DNA of 64,000 bases from Sphingomonas sp. (GTDB taxonomy: Bacteria > Pseudomonadota > Alphaproteobacteria > Sphingomonadales > Sphingomonadaceae). The notes beneath the pieces were generated by a model. The model did no database searches. It was not told the DNA's origin and saw only the letters and a list, made by a program, of their open reading frames with translations. A program made the translations under genes and the position numbers. Of this stretch, positions 36,056 through 43,767 are shown one piece after another; position 1 is the first letter of the stretch; each line of letters opens with the position of its first letter. The DNA lies in contig NZ_JAQZBC010000013.1 of the NCBI RefSeq assembly GCF_029239295.1, positions 1 through 64,000 of the forward strand, in the 5' to 3' direction.

Positions 36056-36372
36056 GCGAGTTCTCCAAACGGCGGGAGCACAAGCATCTCTCAGTCGCCG
36101 GCGAGCCAGATACCGGAGCAGGCGATTTCACTCTTTAACATATCCGCAAACATGGCGCCTAACATATGAGACGTCGGTGCCGGCCGGGGGCGCCACCGGC
36201 ATTATGGATGTGCAAGCTCATGCCGGAGCATGTCAGCTCCGCACTGAACGCCGTGAGCCGGCGGTTTGCCAAGCAATTGCATATAACTGCGTTAAGACAA
36301 AAAACGATCGCTCTTAATACAGATAAAGAACTGGCAGAGCGCTTCGCGGTAACTCTTCGGCAGGAGAGAGTC

Positions 36373-36579
36373 ATGCCGCATAATGATCAGGAATATTACT
36401 ATGCCCGCGCCGAGGCAGAGCTCAAGATGGCGGAGACAGCCCGTGATCCCGCTGCTGTTCGCGCCCATTACATTCTAGCCGGGCATTACCTCGATCGGGC
36501 TTATGGAGACCATGGCGAGCAAGGTGCTACGGCAGATCAGATCAGGGCGAGGATACCGATCCCTAATCCCCAGCAGTAG
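36373..36579 (+). CDS. Small hypothetical protein
   Basis: A 68-aa soluble protein (MPHNDQEYYYARAEAELKMA, then AAVRAHYILAGHYLDRAY). The two-helix pattern with Tyr/Ala repeats is the kind often seen as a hypothetical protein in sphingomonads. ATG 36373 has a strong AGGAGAGAG ribosome site, so this start is chosen over earlier ones in the same frame. It diverges from the Crp/Fnr gene. Function unknown. Confidence 0.7.
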   Translation: MPHNDQEYYYARAEAELKMAETARDPAAVRAHYILAGHYLDRAYGDHGEQGATADQIRARIPIPNPQQ

Positions 36580-37170
36580 AGCGGGCGACTACGCGCCAAT
36601 GGACGTTGGCGAAGGGCTCCTTTCGGGCGAATCACGCCGGAGGCAGCCTCCGCCACGGCTACACGGATCCGCCATTTAGCGGCGGTTAGTACCCGAAGAT
36701 GTGGGGCTTCGTACCCAGTCAGTTGAGCGGCTCATAGCTGCTCCCATCATCCACCCACTAATGTGGACGCGGCAGTGCAGGCTGTGCCGAGAGGCCGCCT
36801 TCCGGCAGGCTCTAACGATCTGCGCGCCGTATCGTATCGCCTATATCCTGCTCGTCGCCAGGCGGCCGCGGGACGAAACAATCATGACCGCTCCGGCAGG
36901 TTTCGATGACCTCGATGACGATCTGCGTAGGCCCCGCGTCGGCCATCATGCCGCCGCGCTCCTCGTGATGATCGGCCGCAGCGCCAAGCGATGATCAAGC
37001 GGGGCCGGCACGAAGAAGGATGGAATATTCCGGTGCGAAGAACGCCCTGCCCACATGGCAGTGAAGGATATCGTCGCGCCCTTCGCCGGACATGGATGTT
37101 CTACGTAAATCCCGGTCAGCCACGGTTGGCGCCACGTTTGATCACCCGCGACTGCTTCCTGGGCGCAAGA
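36580..37170. other. Gene-poor stretch upstream of the sod terminator
   Basis: About 590 bases without a supported gene. A 36-codon frame at 36883-36993 (MTAPAGFDDLDDDL) and its 4-nt-overlapping successor at 36991 have ordinary starts but no ribosome sites or family features. The DNA has short inverted repeats but no clear RNA gene. Confidence 0.45.
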
Positions 37171-37206
37171 AAAAGCGGGCGGATCCGTCTGGATCCACCC
37201 GCTTTC
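37171..37206 (-). terminator. Rho-independent terminator of the superoxide dismutase gene
   Basis: A long stem, AAGCGGG with GGATCC pairing to GGATCC with CCCGCTT around a short loop (37174-37204, one C/A mismatch), is followed on the minus strand by TTTTTC. It lies 30 bases beyond the sod stop. Confidence 0.8.
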
Positions 37207-37237
37207 CTGATCTGATCAGAGATCAGATGCGTGTTTG

Positions 37238-37846
37238 TCAGGCGGCGTCGAAACGACGGCCAACCTCTTCCCAGTTCACCACGTCCCACCAAGCTTTCAG
37301 ATAGCCGGGGCGGTCGTTCTTGTAGGTGAGGTAATAAGCGTGTTCCCACACGTCATTGCCCAAGATCGGCGTGCCCTTTTCCTTGGCATCGTCCATCAAC
37401 GGATTGTCCTGGTTCGGCGTCGACGTCACCTTCAGTGCGCCCGACGAATCCTTGATCACCCAGGCCCAGCCCGAACCGAACTGACTCGCGCCCTTGCCGT
37501 TGAAATCTTCCTTCAGCTTGTCGAGGCCGCCATAGGCGTCGATCGCATCCTTCAGCGCGCCGGTGGGCTGGCCGCTCTTGGACGGGCTGGTCATGATCTT
37601 CCAGAAGAAGTCATGGTTCCAATAGCCGCCGCCGTTGTTGCGCACGAGCGGGGGCAATGACGAGATCATGCCGAGGATGTCCTCGATCGACTTGCCTTCC
37701 AGCTTCGGATCGGCGGCGACGCCCTCGTTCAGCTTGGCAGTATAGGCCGCATGATGCTTGTCGTGGTGATAGGTCATCGTCTCCTTGGAGATGACCGGCT
37801 CCAGCGCGTCATAGTCGTACGGCAGGGGCGGCAGTTCGAATGCCAT
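37238..37846 (-). CDS. Superoxide dismutase, Fe/Mn family
   Basis: A 202-aa cytoplasmic enzyme that dismutates superoxide. Metal ligands are seen in TYHHDKHHAAY (first His), GGGYWNHDFFW (second His) and DVWEHAYYL (Asp and His). Metal preference is mixed: NNGGGYW and PNQDNPL (Gln in the latter) resemble Mn-type enzymes, while KGASQFGSGWAWV is compatible with either, so Mn or cambialistic use is possible. ATG 37846 follows AAGGAGG and has a strong downstream terminator. It is monocistronic. Confidence 0.93.
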   Translation of the reverse strand: MAFELPPLPYDYDALEPVISKETMTYHHDKHHAAYTAKLNEGVAADPKLEGKSIEDILGMISSLPPLVRNNGGGYWNHDFFWKIMTSPSKSGQPTGALKDAIDAYGGLDKLKEDFNGKGASQFGSGWAWVIKDSSGALKVTSTPNQDNPLMDDAKEKGTPILGNDVWEHAYYLTYKNDRPGYLKAWWDVVNWEEVGRRFDAA

Positions 37847-37962
37847 GGAATTTCCTCCTTCTGGGGTTCGCGTTATCGAACGCGACGCTACCCAAATGGC
37901 TCCCGCCTGCTCGTTACGCAACCGCTCCGATCAGCGATCGTGCAATCGCGCGATACGGCGCG

Positions 37963-39054
37963 TCAGCCACCTGCACCGATCAGGTCATGCCGCCGCAGCG
38001 CATGGCGAAGCTGATCATAGGTCAGGCCCAGCGAATCCGCCGTCGCCCGCTGGTTGAACCGGTTATCCGCCAGCGCGCGTGACAGCAGTTCGCGCTCGAA
38101 CAGTGCCACCCGGCTCTTGAAGTCGGACGGCCCGACATCGCAGGCCGCCACTTCGTCGCCCTCGTTCGCTCCCGCGCCCGGGCTGGGTCCCTGCCCTGCG
38201 CTCATTCCGCTTGGCGGCGCCGGCAACAGCATGGTCGCCGGCGCCCGGCTGGCCGGCTCGCTGCCCGCCGCGCCCGGGCGATAGGGCGACTCGAATGGAT
38301 CGAATTCGATCGCCTCGATCGGCCCCTCCCGCGTCCAGCGGTACACGGCGCGCTCCACTACATTGCGCAGCTCGCGCACATTGCCCGGCCAGCGATAGTC
38401 GCGCAGCGCCTCCTGCGCCGGTGGCGAGAAACCGGGCCAGCGGTCCCATCCCAGTTCCGCCGCCATGCGACGGCCGAAATGATCCGCCAGCACGATGATG
38501 TCGCTCTTGCGCGCCCGCAGCGGGGGCAAGGTCACCACTTCGAACGACAGGCGATCGAGCAGGTCGGCGCGAAACTCGTTGCGCTCCACCTTGTCGGGCA
38601 AATGCTCATTGGTCGCCGCGACGATGCGAACATCGACCCGCATCGGGCGCGACGACCCGATGCGGGTGACCTCGCCATATTCCACCGCGCGCAGCAATCG
38701 CTCCTGCGCGCCCATCGACAAGGTGCCCAGTTCGTCTAGGAACAACGTACCGCCATGGGCTTCCTCGAAGCGGCCGACTCGCGCCTTGGTGGCGCCGGTG
38801 AAGGCGCCGGCCTCATGGCCGAACAGTTCCGCCTCGATCAGCGTCTCGGGAAGCGCCGCGCAATTCATCACGACCAGCGGCTGATCCCAGCGCGCGCTCA
38901 GCCGATGAAGCCGCTCCGCCACCAGCTCCTTGCCGGTGCCGCGTTCACCAATGACCAGAACCGGGCGGTCGAGCGTCGCGGCACGGCTTGCCCGCTCCAG
39001 CGCATCGAGAAACGCGCCCGACTGACCGATCACTTGTGACGCCCGTTCGACCAT
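37963..39054 (-). CDS. pspF: PspF-like sigma-54-dependent activator of the psp operon
   Basis: A 363-aa bacterial enhancer-binding protein without a receiver domain, as in PspF. The AAA+ domain has Walker A GERGTGKE, the sigma-54 contact loop GAFTGA, Walker B GGTLFLDE and the WPGNVREL block. A Pro/Ala/Gly-rich linker of about 60 residues, longer than in E. coli PspF (325 aa), precedes a Fis-type HTH ending (RATADSLGLTYDQLRHALRR). ATG 39054 follows GGGTGGAG. It diverges from the psp genes; a sigma-54 promoter lies 190 bases away. PspA normally inhibits PspF until envelope stress occurs. Confidence 0.9.
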   Translation of the reverse strand: MVERASQVIGQSGAFLDALERASRAATLDRPVLVIGERGTGKELVAERLHRLSARWDQPLVVMNCAALPETLIEAELFGHEAGAFTGATKARVGRFEEAHGGTLFLDELGTLSMGAQERLLRAVEYGEVTRIGSSRPMRVDVRIVAATNEHLPDKVERNEFRADLLDRLSFEVVTLPPLRARKSDIIVLADHFGRRMAAELGWDRWPGFSPPAQEALRDYRWPGNVRELRNVVERAVYRWTREGPIEAIEFDPFESPYRPGAAGSEPASRAPATMLLPAPPSGMSAGQGPSPGAGANEGDEVAACDVGPSDFKSRVALFERELLSRALADNRFNQRATADSLGLTYDQLRHALRRHDLIGAGG

Positions 39055-39115
39055 GTCGCTCCACCCTGCCCCGCCTAAGCCTTGGCGCATTTTCCCAATG
39101 CTTGGCAATATGTGT

Positions 39116-39144
39116 TTGAGCGTAATAAATCACATCCCGCTCAA
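39116..39144. promoter_or_regulatory. Candidate PspF binding site (inverted repeat)
   Basis: TTGAGCG (39116-39122) and CGCTCAA (39138-39144) form a perfect 7-bp inverted repeat with a 15-base gap. It lies 100 bases upstream of the sigma-54 promoter, where enhancer sites for PspF-type activators are expected. The assignment is from position and symmetry only. Confidence 0.4.
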
Positions 39145-39243
39145 CCCGAGACACCGAGCGACACAGACTAACCGATTGGATTCGCTCAAGATGTCGCTGA
39201 GGCATCATTGCTCTCGGCGGCGGAAAAAGCGCTTTCGCGCGAA

Positions 39244-39260
39244 TTGGCACGGCCCCTGCA
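39244..39260 (+). promoter_or_regulatory. Sigma-54 promoter of the psp operon
   Basis: TTGGCACGGCCCCTGCA matches the TGGCAC-N5-TTGCA consensus. GG of the -24 element (39246-39247) and GC of the -12 element (39258-39259) have the required 10-base gap. It precedes the psp genes and faces away from pspF. Confidence 0.8.
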
Positions 39261-39316
39261 ATGCATTGGACAAGCCCGCAACGTCGGGTCTGACAAATCA
39301 GGTAGGGAGATACACC

Positions 39317-39466
39317 ATGACCAATTTCGCATCGCTCGGCCGCACCTTCGCCGCCATCGCCTGCACCATCGTGTTCAGCACCACCATGGTGGTTGGCGCG
39401 GTCGGTCCGGCACAGGCAGGCTCCGGCGCCGGTTCGGGCATCCCCCTCGTTCGCGCCATCGCGTGA
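39317..39466 (+). CDS. Small exported or membrane peptide, first gene of the psp operon
   Basis: A 49-aa product. Almost all of it is a signal peptide or membrane helix: FASLGRTFAAIACTIVFSTTMVVGAVGPAQA, then a short Gly/Ser-rich tail GSGAGSGIPLVRAIA. ATG 39317 has a TAGGGAGA ribosome site. It lies between the sigma-54 promoter and pspA. The hydrophobic start resembles leader sequences of other sphingomonad exported proteins, so it may be secreted or a remnant of a longer exported protein. No function can be assigned. Confidence 0.6.
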   Translation: MTNFASLGRTFAAIACTIVFSTTMVVGAVGPAQAGSGAGSGIPLVRAIA

Positions 39467-39546
39467 ACGGTGCCGCCGGGGCGGGTCTTTCCCTCGCTTC
39501 GTCCCGGCGGCAAGCCTATAAAAGGGCATCACCAGGAGTTTCGTTG

Positions 39547-40215
39547 ATGGGCATCTTTTCCCGTACCCGCGACATCGTCGCCGCCAATATGGCGGAACTG
39601 CTCGAGAAGGCAGAAGACCCCGCCAAGATGATCCGCATGATCATCCTGGAGATGGAGGAGACGCTGGTCGAGGTGCGTGCGTCGGCGGCACGGACGATCG
39701 CCGATATCAAGGAGATGCGTCGCCACATGGCCAAGCTTTCCGACATTGAGGCGAACTGGACCGAGAAGGCGGAGCTTGCCTTGTCGAAGGATCGTGAGGA
39801 CCTCGCCAAGGCTGCACTGATGGAACGCCAGAAGGCGTCCGACATGATCGAACAGCTGCGCGCCGAAGTGGCCGTGCTGGACGATACGCTCCGCTCCTCG
39901 GAGGAGGACATCGCCAAGCTGCAGAACAAGCTGCGCGAGGCCCGTACCCGGCAGAACAGCATCGCCACCCGGCTGGAAAGCGCCAACAACCGCTCCCGCC
40001 TGCGCGAGATGTGGAACGGGCCACGCACGCACGATGCGTTCAGCCGGTTCGAGATGCTGGAGCGCAAGGTCGATGAAGCAGAGGGCCGCGCGGACGCGCT
40101 TGGCCTGGGCGCGCTGCCCAAGAGCCTGGACGAGGAAATCGCCGAACTGAAAGCCTCGGACAAGGTCGATGCCGAGCTCGCAGCGCTCAAGGCGCGCCTG
40201 AACAAGGATAATTGA
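39547..40215 (+). CDS. pspA: Phage shock protein A
   Basis: A 222-aa PspA/IM30-family coiled-coil protein that supports the inner membrane under stress and inhibits PspF. It opens with MGIFSRTRDIVAANMAELL and DPAKMIRMII, followed by long heptad-rich helices (about 25-185) ending in ELAALKARL. ATG 39547 has an AGGAG ribosome site; the in-frame upstream extension to 39208 is rejected. It is followed with one base between stop and start by pspB. Confidence 0.95.
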   Translation: MGIFSRTRDIVAANMAELLEKAEDPAKMIRMIILEMEETLVEVRASAARTIADIKEMRRHMAKLSDIEANWTEKAELALSKDREDLAKAALMERQKASDMIEQLRAEVAVLDDTLRSSEEDIAKLQNKLREARTRQNSIATRLESANNRSRLREMWNGPRTHDAFSRFEMLERKVDEAEGRADALGLGALPKSLDEEIAELKASDKVDAELAALKARLNKDN

Positions 40216-40216
40216 G

Positions 40217-40504
40217 ATGGAAGACGTGCTCGTACCCGTTTTCGTCGTCGGCATGCTCTTCATCGGGCTGCCGTGGCTGATCATGCATTATGTCACGAAG
40301 TGGAAGCAGGCGCCGGGCGCCATGACCACCGAGGACGAGGCGCTGCTCGATGAGCTGCACACGCTCGCCAAGCGGCTGGAGGATCGGGTGAATACGGTGG
40401 AGCGCATCGTCGCCGCCGACAATCCCGATTTCCGCCCTGGCATCGCCGATTACCGCTCTGAACCCGACTACCGGCTCGAAGACCGGAACCTGCGGAGGAA
40501 CTGA
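40217..40504 (+). CDS. pspB: Phage shock protein B
   Basis: A 95-aa protein with one N-terminal membrane helix (about 4-26) and a cytoplasmic coiled coil (RLEDRVNTVERIVAADNP), as in E. coli PspB. PspB and PspC sense stress and relieve PspA's inhibition of PspF. It is longer than E. coli PspB (74 aa) by an acidic, Arg-rich tail. Its stop overlaps the pspC start (TGATG). Confidence 0.88.
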   Translation: MEDVLVPVFVVGMLFIGLPWLIMHYVTKWKQAPGAMTTEDEALLDELHTLAKRLEDRVNTVERIVAADNPDFRPGIADYRSEPDYRLEDRNLRRN

Positions 40505-40887
40505 TGGCCGACAACAGCCGCACCAAATTCTACCTCAACCGGCAGGATCGCAAGTGGAAGGGCGTTTGCGCCGGGATCGCCGACTATACCGGGATCGAGG
40601 TGCTGTGGGTTCGGATCGGGATGATCCTGCTCACCCTCGCCGGTGGCTTCCCCTGGACGCTCATTGCCTATCTGCTGATCGGCTGGATGGCGGAGGATCG
40701 CCCGGCGAACCTCTACGGCTCGCCCGAGGATGCCAAGTTCTGGCAGGGCGTGCGCTCGAACCCGAAGCGCACGACGGCAGAGGTCCGCTCGAAGTTCCGC
40801 GAACTGGATCGTCGTCTGGCCGACATCGAGACGCATTACACCAGCCGCAACACGCAGCTCGCCGAAGAGATCGAGCGCCTGCGCTGA
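40504..40887 (+). CDS. pspC: Phage shock protein C
   Basis: A 127-aa PspC-domain protein: KFYLNRQDRKWKGVCAGIADYTG is the family signature, followed by one or two membrane helices (about 34-62, with the GWMAED end) and a cytoplasmic coiled coil (SKFRELDRRLADIETHY). It should act with PspB. It overlaps pspB by one base and is followed by four PspB-like small genes. Confidence 0.93.
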   Translation: MADNSRTKFYLNRQDRKWKGVCAGIADYTGIEVLWVRIGMILLTLAGGFPWTLIAYLLIGWMAEDRPANLYGSPEDAKFWQGVRSNPKRTTAEVRSKFRELDRRLADIETHYTSRNTQLAEEIERLR

Positions 40888-40915
40888 TCATCGCGCCAAT
40901 CGAAAGGGAGAGACC

Positions 40916-41245
40916 ATGACCGCCGCCGAAAAGATTCAGCTCTTCTCCGCCCTGGCGCCCGTGATCGCCACGGTCGGTGTCGCGGCCATGCTGGGCTGGG
41001 TCGCGACGACCTGGATGCGCATCCGCAACGGCTATCCGCTCGACGGCCAATGGGGTCAGGCACTCTACCCTAAGCGCGACGATGAAACGATCGAGCGGGT
41101 CAAGCTGCTGACGCAGGAAAACGGCCAGCTTCGCGCCGAACTCGGCTCGATGAAGGATCGTCTGCAGAACGTAGAACGGATCGTCACCGACAGCGGCCAC
41201 ATGGTCGCACAGGAAATCGAGCAGCTGCGCGACCGCGCGAACTGA
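40916..41245 (+). CDS. PspB-like membrane/coiled-coil protein 1
   Basis: A 109-aa protein. A single N-terminal membrane helix (about 10-33, LAPVIATVGVAAMLGWVA) is followed by a coiled coil ending in DRLQNVERIVTDSGHMVAQEIEQLRD. This shares the R-x-x-[LV]-E-[RS]-I-[VL] pattern of PspB. ATG 40916 follows GAAAGGGAG. It belongs to the psp operon (28-base gap from pspC) and lacks the PspC signature. Role unknown; a stress-sensing or scaffold role is inferred from context. Confidence 0.82.
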   Translation: MTAAEKIQLFSALAPVIATVGVAAMLGWVATTWMRIRNGYPLDGQWGQALYPKRDDETIERVKLLTQENGQLRAELGSMKDRLQNVERIVTDSGHMVAQEIEQLRDRAN

Positions 41246-41258
41246 GGAGCATCACGCC

Positions 41259-41546
41259 ATGCAATCTTGGGTTTTCCTCACCTTTTTCATGATCGTTGTC
41301 GGCCTGCCCGTCATCCTGGGTGTCGGCAGCAGCATGTTCCAGCGCTGGCTGAAGCATAAGGAACGCATGGCTGAGGCGCTCACCGCGCAAACGGCGGAAA
41401 AGGCGGCGCAATATGCCGCTCATACGGAGCGGCTGGAACAGCGGGTTCGCGTGCTGGAGCGGATCGTCACCGACAAGGGCATCATGCTGTCCGACCAGAT
41501 CGAACAGCTGCGCAATCTGCCGCCCCTCGCCGACCGGCCGAACTGA
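41259..41546 (+). CDS. PspB-like membrane/coiled-coil protein 2
   Basis: A 95-aa protein with a membrane helix (about 4-26, WVFLTFFMIVVGLPVILG) and a coiled coil with EQRVRVLERIVTDKGIMLSDQIEQLRN. It is the same length as pspB, and its helix and motif are the closest of the four to PspB. ATG 41259 follows GAGGAG, 14 bases after the previous stop. Function unknown beyond its psp context. Confidence 0.83.
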   Translation: MQSWVFLTFFMIVVGLPVILGVGSSMFQRWLKHKERMAEALTAQTAEKAAQYAAHTERLEQRVRVLERIVTDKGIMLSDQIEQLRNLPPLADRPN

Positions 41547-41569
41547 CAAGATACAAGAGGAGTAGCGCG

Positions 41570-41821
41570 ATGCCCTGGTCAATCGTCTTCATGGTGATCG
41601 CGATCGTTCTGATCACGACGTTCGCCCGGCTCCAGAAGGAGAAGTACCGCGCGATCGGGCGCAGCGGCGGCGACGATCACGCCTTGCCCGCCGAGGCGAT
41701 CGCCAGCCGCGAGGAAATCCGCCAGCTTCGGGAGCGGATCGCGGTTCTGGAACGCGTCATCACCGACAATCACGGCAGCACCGATCTGAGCCGTCAGATC
41801 GAAGAGCTGCGCGACCGCTGA
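41570..41821 (+). CDS. PspB-like membrane/coiled-coil protein 3
   Basis: An 83-aa protein: a membrane helix at the very start (about 3-19, WSIVFMVIAIVLITTFA), a basic link, then the coiled coil LRERIAVLERVITDNHGS and RQIEELRDR. ATG 41570 follows GAGGAG. It is the third copy of the same layout in the psp operon. Confidence 0.82.
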   Translation: MPWSIVFMVIAIVLITTFARLQKEKYRAIGRSGGDDHALPAEAIASREEIRQLRERIAVLERVITDNHGSTDLSRQIEELRDR

Positions 41822-41841
41822 GTTCGAGGAGGAGCAACGTC

Positions 41842-42078
41842 ATGCCTGACCCCGGCTTCTATCTGATCATGGCCACCGCAGCGCTCGCGGGCCTCGCGAT
41901 GCTGGTCTCGGCCGGCCTTGCCGGCTGGCGCGGATGGCTTCGGCTGAAGGAGCAGCAATTGCGCCAGGAGGCCGATGCCCGCGCGCCGCAGGCGGCCACC
42001 AGCGCCCGGATCGAGATCGCCGACCTGCGCGAACGGATCCGCAAGCTGGAGGCGATCGCCGCCGGGGTGGACCTTTGA
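41842..42078 (+). CDS. PspB-like membrane/coiled-coil protein 4
   Basis: A 78-aa protein, the shortest copy. It has a membrane helix (about 8-28), a WRGWLRLKEQQLRQEAD link and the coiled coil ADLRERIRKLEAIAAGVDL, where the motif ends without the IVTD extension. ATG 41842 follows GAGGAGGAG. It is probably the last gene of the psp operon. Confidence 0.8.
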   Translation: MPDPGFYLIMATAALAGLAMLVSAGLAGWRGWLRLKEQQLRQEADARAPQAATSARIEIADLRERIRKLEAIAAGVDL

Positions 42079-42152
42079 TCCACCCCCGCGCGTCGGCACG
42101 CGCCTGATCCGGCCGGTTGCCGCTGATCGGCCAAGCAGCTAGTCACCGCGCG

Positions 42153-42569
42153 ATGTCAGATGCCGCACCCGAGCTAGCCGACCTTCGCGACGAATATGAA
42201 TTCCTCGACGCCGATGATCGCTACCGTCTGCTGATCGATCTCGGCCGCGCGCTGGAGCCGATGCCCGACGCGCTGAAGACCGATGCGACGCTGGTGCGCG
42301 GATGTTCGGCGGCCGTCTGGGTCTATCCTACCCGCAACGATGATGGCACGCTTCACTTCCTCGCCGACAGCAACGCCGCGATTACCAAGGGGATCATCGC
42401 GCTGGTGCTGAAGACGGTGCAGGATGCGTCGCCGCAGGCGATCGCCGCGGCCGACATCGAAGGCGCGCTGGCCCCGTTCGATCTGCGCAACCAGCTCAGC
42501 TCGAACCGGACGCAGGGTATTCCCAACATGATCGCGCTGATCCGCGACACCGCGGCGCGCTACCTCTAG
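42153..42569 (+). CDS. sufE: SufE-family cysteine desulfurase activator
   Basis: A 138-aa protein that accepts persulfide sulfur from SufS for iron-sulfur cluster assembly. It has LRDEYEFLDADDRYRLLIDLGR at the start, the acceptor cysteine in VRGCSAAVW, and SSNRTQGIPNMIALIRD at the end. ATG 42153 is used; the frame is open to 42117. No other suf gene is present. It is 75 bases after the psp operon and has its own start region. Confidence 0.92.
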   Translation: MSDAAPELADLRDEYEFLDADDRYRLLIDLGRALEPMPDALKTDATLVRGCSAAVWVYPTRNDDGTLHFLADSNAAITKGIIALVLKTVQDASPQAIAAADIEGALAPFDLRNQLSSNRTQGIPNMIALIRDTAARYL

Positions 42570-42587
42570 CATCGCGCCCAACGGCAG

Positions 42588-42620
42588 ACCGCCGCCCTCC
42601 GCCGAAACGAAGGGCGGCGC
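42588..42620. terminator. Shared hairpin between sufE and the old yellow enzyme gene
   Basis: CGCCGCCCT (42590-42598) pairs perfectly with AGGGCGGCG (42611-42619) around a 12-base loop. It lies between the convergent stops, so it can serve both, although neither side has a long U run. Confidence 0.55.
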
Positions 42621-42626
42621 GCCGGG

Positions 42627-43703
42627 TCAGGCCGCTTCGGCCTTGTAGCTCGGATAATCGATATAGCCCTCGGGGCCCTTCGAATACCACGTCTTGGGGT
42701 TGTCCTGCGTCAGCGGCAGGCCCTCGCGCAGCCGGTCGACCAGGTCCGGGTTGCCGATGAACGCGCGGCCGAACGCGATCGCATCGGCCAGCCCGGAGTC
42801 CAGATCGGCCTGCGCCTTCTCCAGCGTGTAATCCTGGTTGAGCACGAGCGGCCGGGTGAAGACCTTGCGGATCTGCGGGCTCAGCTTGGGAACCGCTGAC
42901 GCGCCAAAGGTGCCGTCCGCCGATTGTTCGCGCAGCTCGAGGAAGGCGATGCCCAGTTCATCGAGCACTTTGGCCGCCGGGATGAAGACGGCTTCCGGGT
43001 TGCTGTCGTCGACGCCCTGAGTCTCGCCATTGGGCGACAGGCGGATCGAGGTGCGCTCGGCGCCCGCGACCGCGATCACCGCCTGCACCGCTTCCTTCAT
43101 GAGACGGATGCGGTTTTCCGGTGAGCCGCCGTAATCGTCATCACGCAAATTGGTGTTGTCGCGCAGGAACTGGTCGATCAGATAGCCATTGGCGCCGTGC
43201 AGCTGCACGCCGTCGAAGCCGGCCTCCAGCGCGTTGCGTGCGGCCTGGGCATATTGCTCGATCGCTTCCTTGATCTCGTCCAGCGTCGCGGCGCGTGCTT
43301 CGCCATAGGGGTTCTTGTCCGGGATCGGATACGGCGCGCGCGTGGCGGAGGCCGACAGCGGCTGCAGCTTGTTCACGTCCGGACGCGCCAGACGTCCCTG
43401 GTGCCACAATTGCGCGACGATCTTGCCGCCTTCCTTGTGCACCGCCTCGGTGATCGGCTTCCACGCCTCGACCTGCGCGTCGTTCCAGATGCCCGGTGCA
43501 TTGGGCCAGCCCAGTCCCTGGCGGCTGATTCCGGTCGCCTCGGAAATGATCACACCCGCGCCGGCGCGCTGGCGATAATATTCGATCATCATCTCCGTCG
43601 GCACGTGGTCGGCGTCGGCGCGGGTGCGCGTCAGCGGCGCCATCAGCACGCGATTGGCGGCGCGGATCGCCCCCAATTCGATCGGGTCAAACAGGCTCGG
43701 CAT
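42627..43703 (-). CDS. Old yellow enzyme / alkene reductase (NemA-like)
   Basis: A 358-aa FMN-dependent NAD(P)H oxidoreductase. Seen: MAPLTRTRADADHVPT, the FMN-region ISEATGIS, the QLWHQGR block, GVQLHGANGYLIDQFL, and DDYGGSPENRIRL, all hallmark sites of the OYE family. Such enzymes reduce alpha,beta-unsaturated carbonyls, nitro compounds or N-ethylmaleimide. It is divergent from an EamA transporter; no NemR-like regulator is adjacent. Confidence 0.93.
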   Translation of the reverse strand: MPSLFDPIELGAIRAANRVLMAPLTRTRADADHVPTEMMIEYYRQRAGAGVIISEATGISRQGLGWPNAPGIWNDAQVEAWKPITEAVHKEGGKIVAQLWHQGRLARPDVNKLQPLSASATRAPYPIPDKNPYGEARAATLDEIKEAIEQYAQAARNALEAGFDGVQLHGANGYLIDQFLRDNTNLRDDDYGGSPENRIRLMKEAVQAVIAVAGAERTSIRLSPNGETQGVDDSNPEAVFIPAAKVLDELGIAFLELREQSADGTFGASAVPKLSPQIRKVFTRPLVLNQDYTLEKAQADLDSGLADAIAFGRAFIGNPDLVDRLREGLPLTQDNPKTWYSKGPEGYIDYPSYKAEAA

Positions 43704-43767
43704 TCAATCTCCCCTTCGGTTTCACTTTGCTACGGGACTCGCCCGATCTAGGTGATTAGGGGGCAGC

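Noticed and set aside
36883..36993. Possible 36-aa gene (MTAPAGFDDLDDDL)
   Set aside because: No ribosome binding site, no homolog pattern, and neighbouring frames are equally open.
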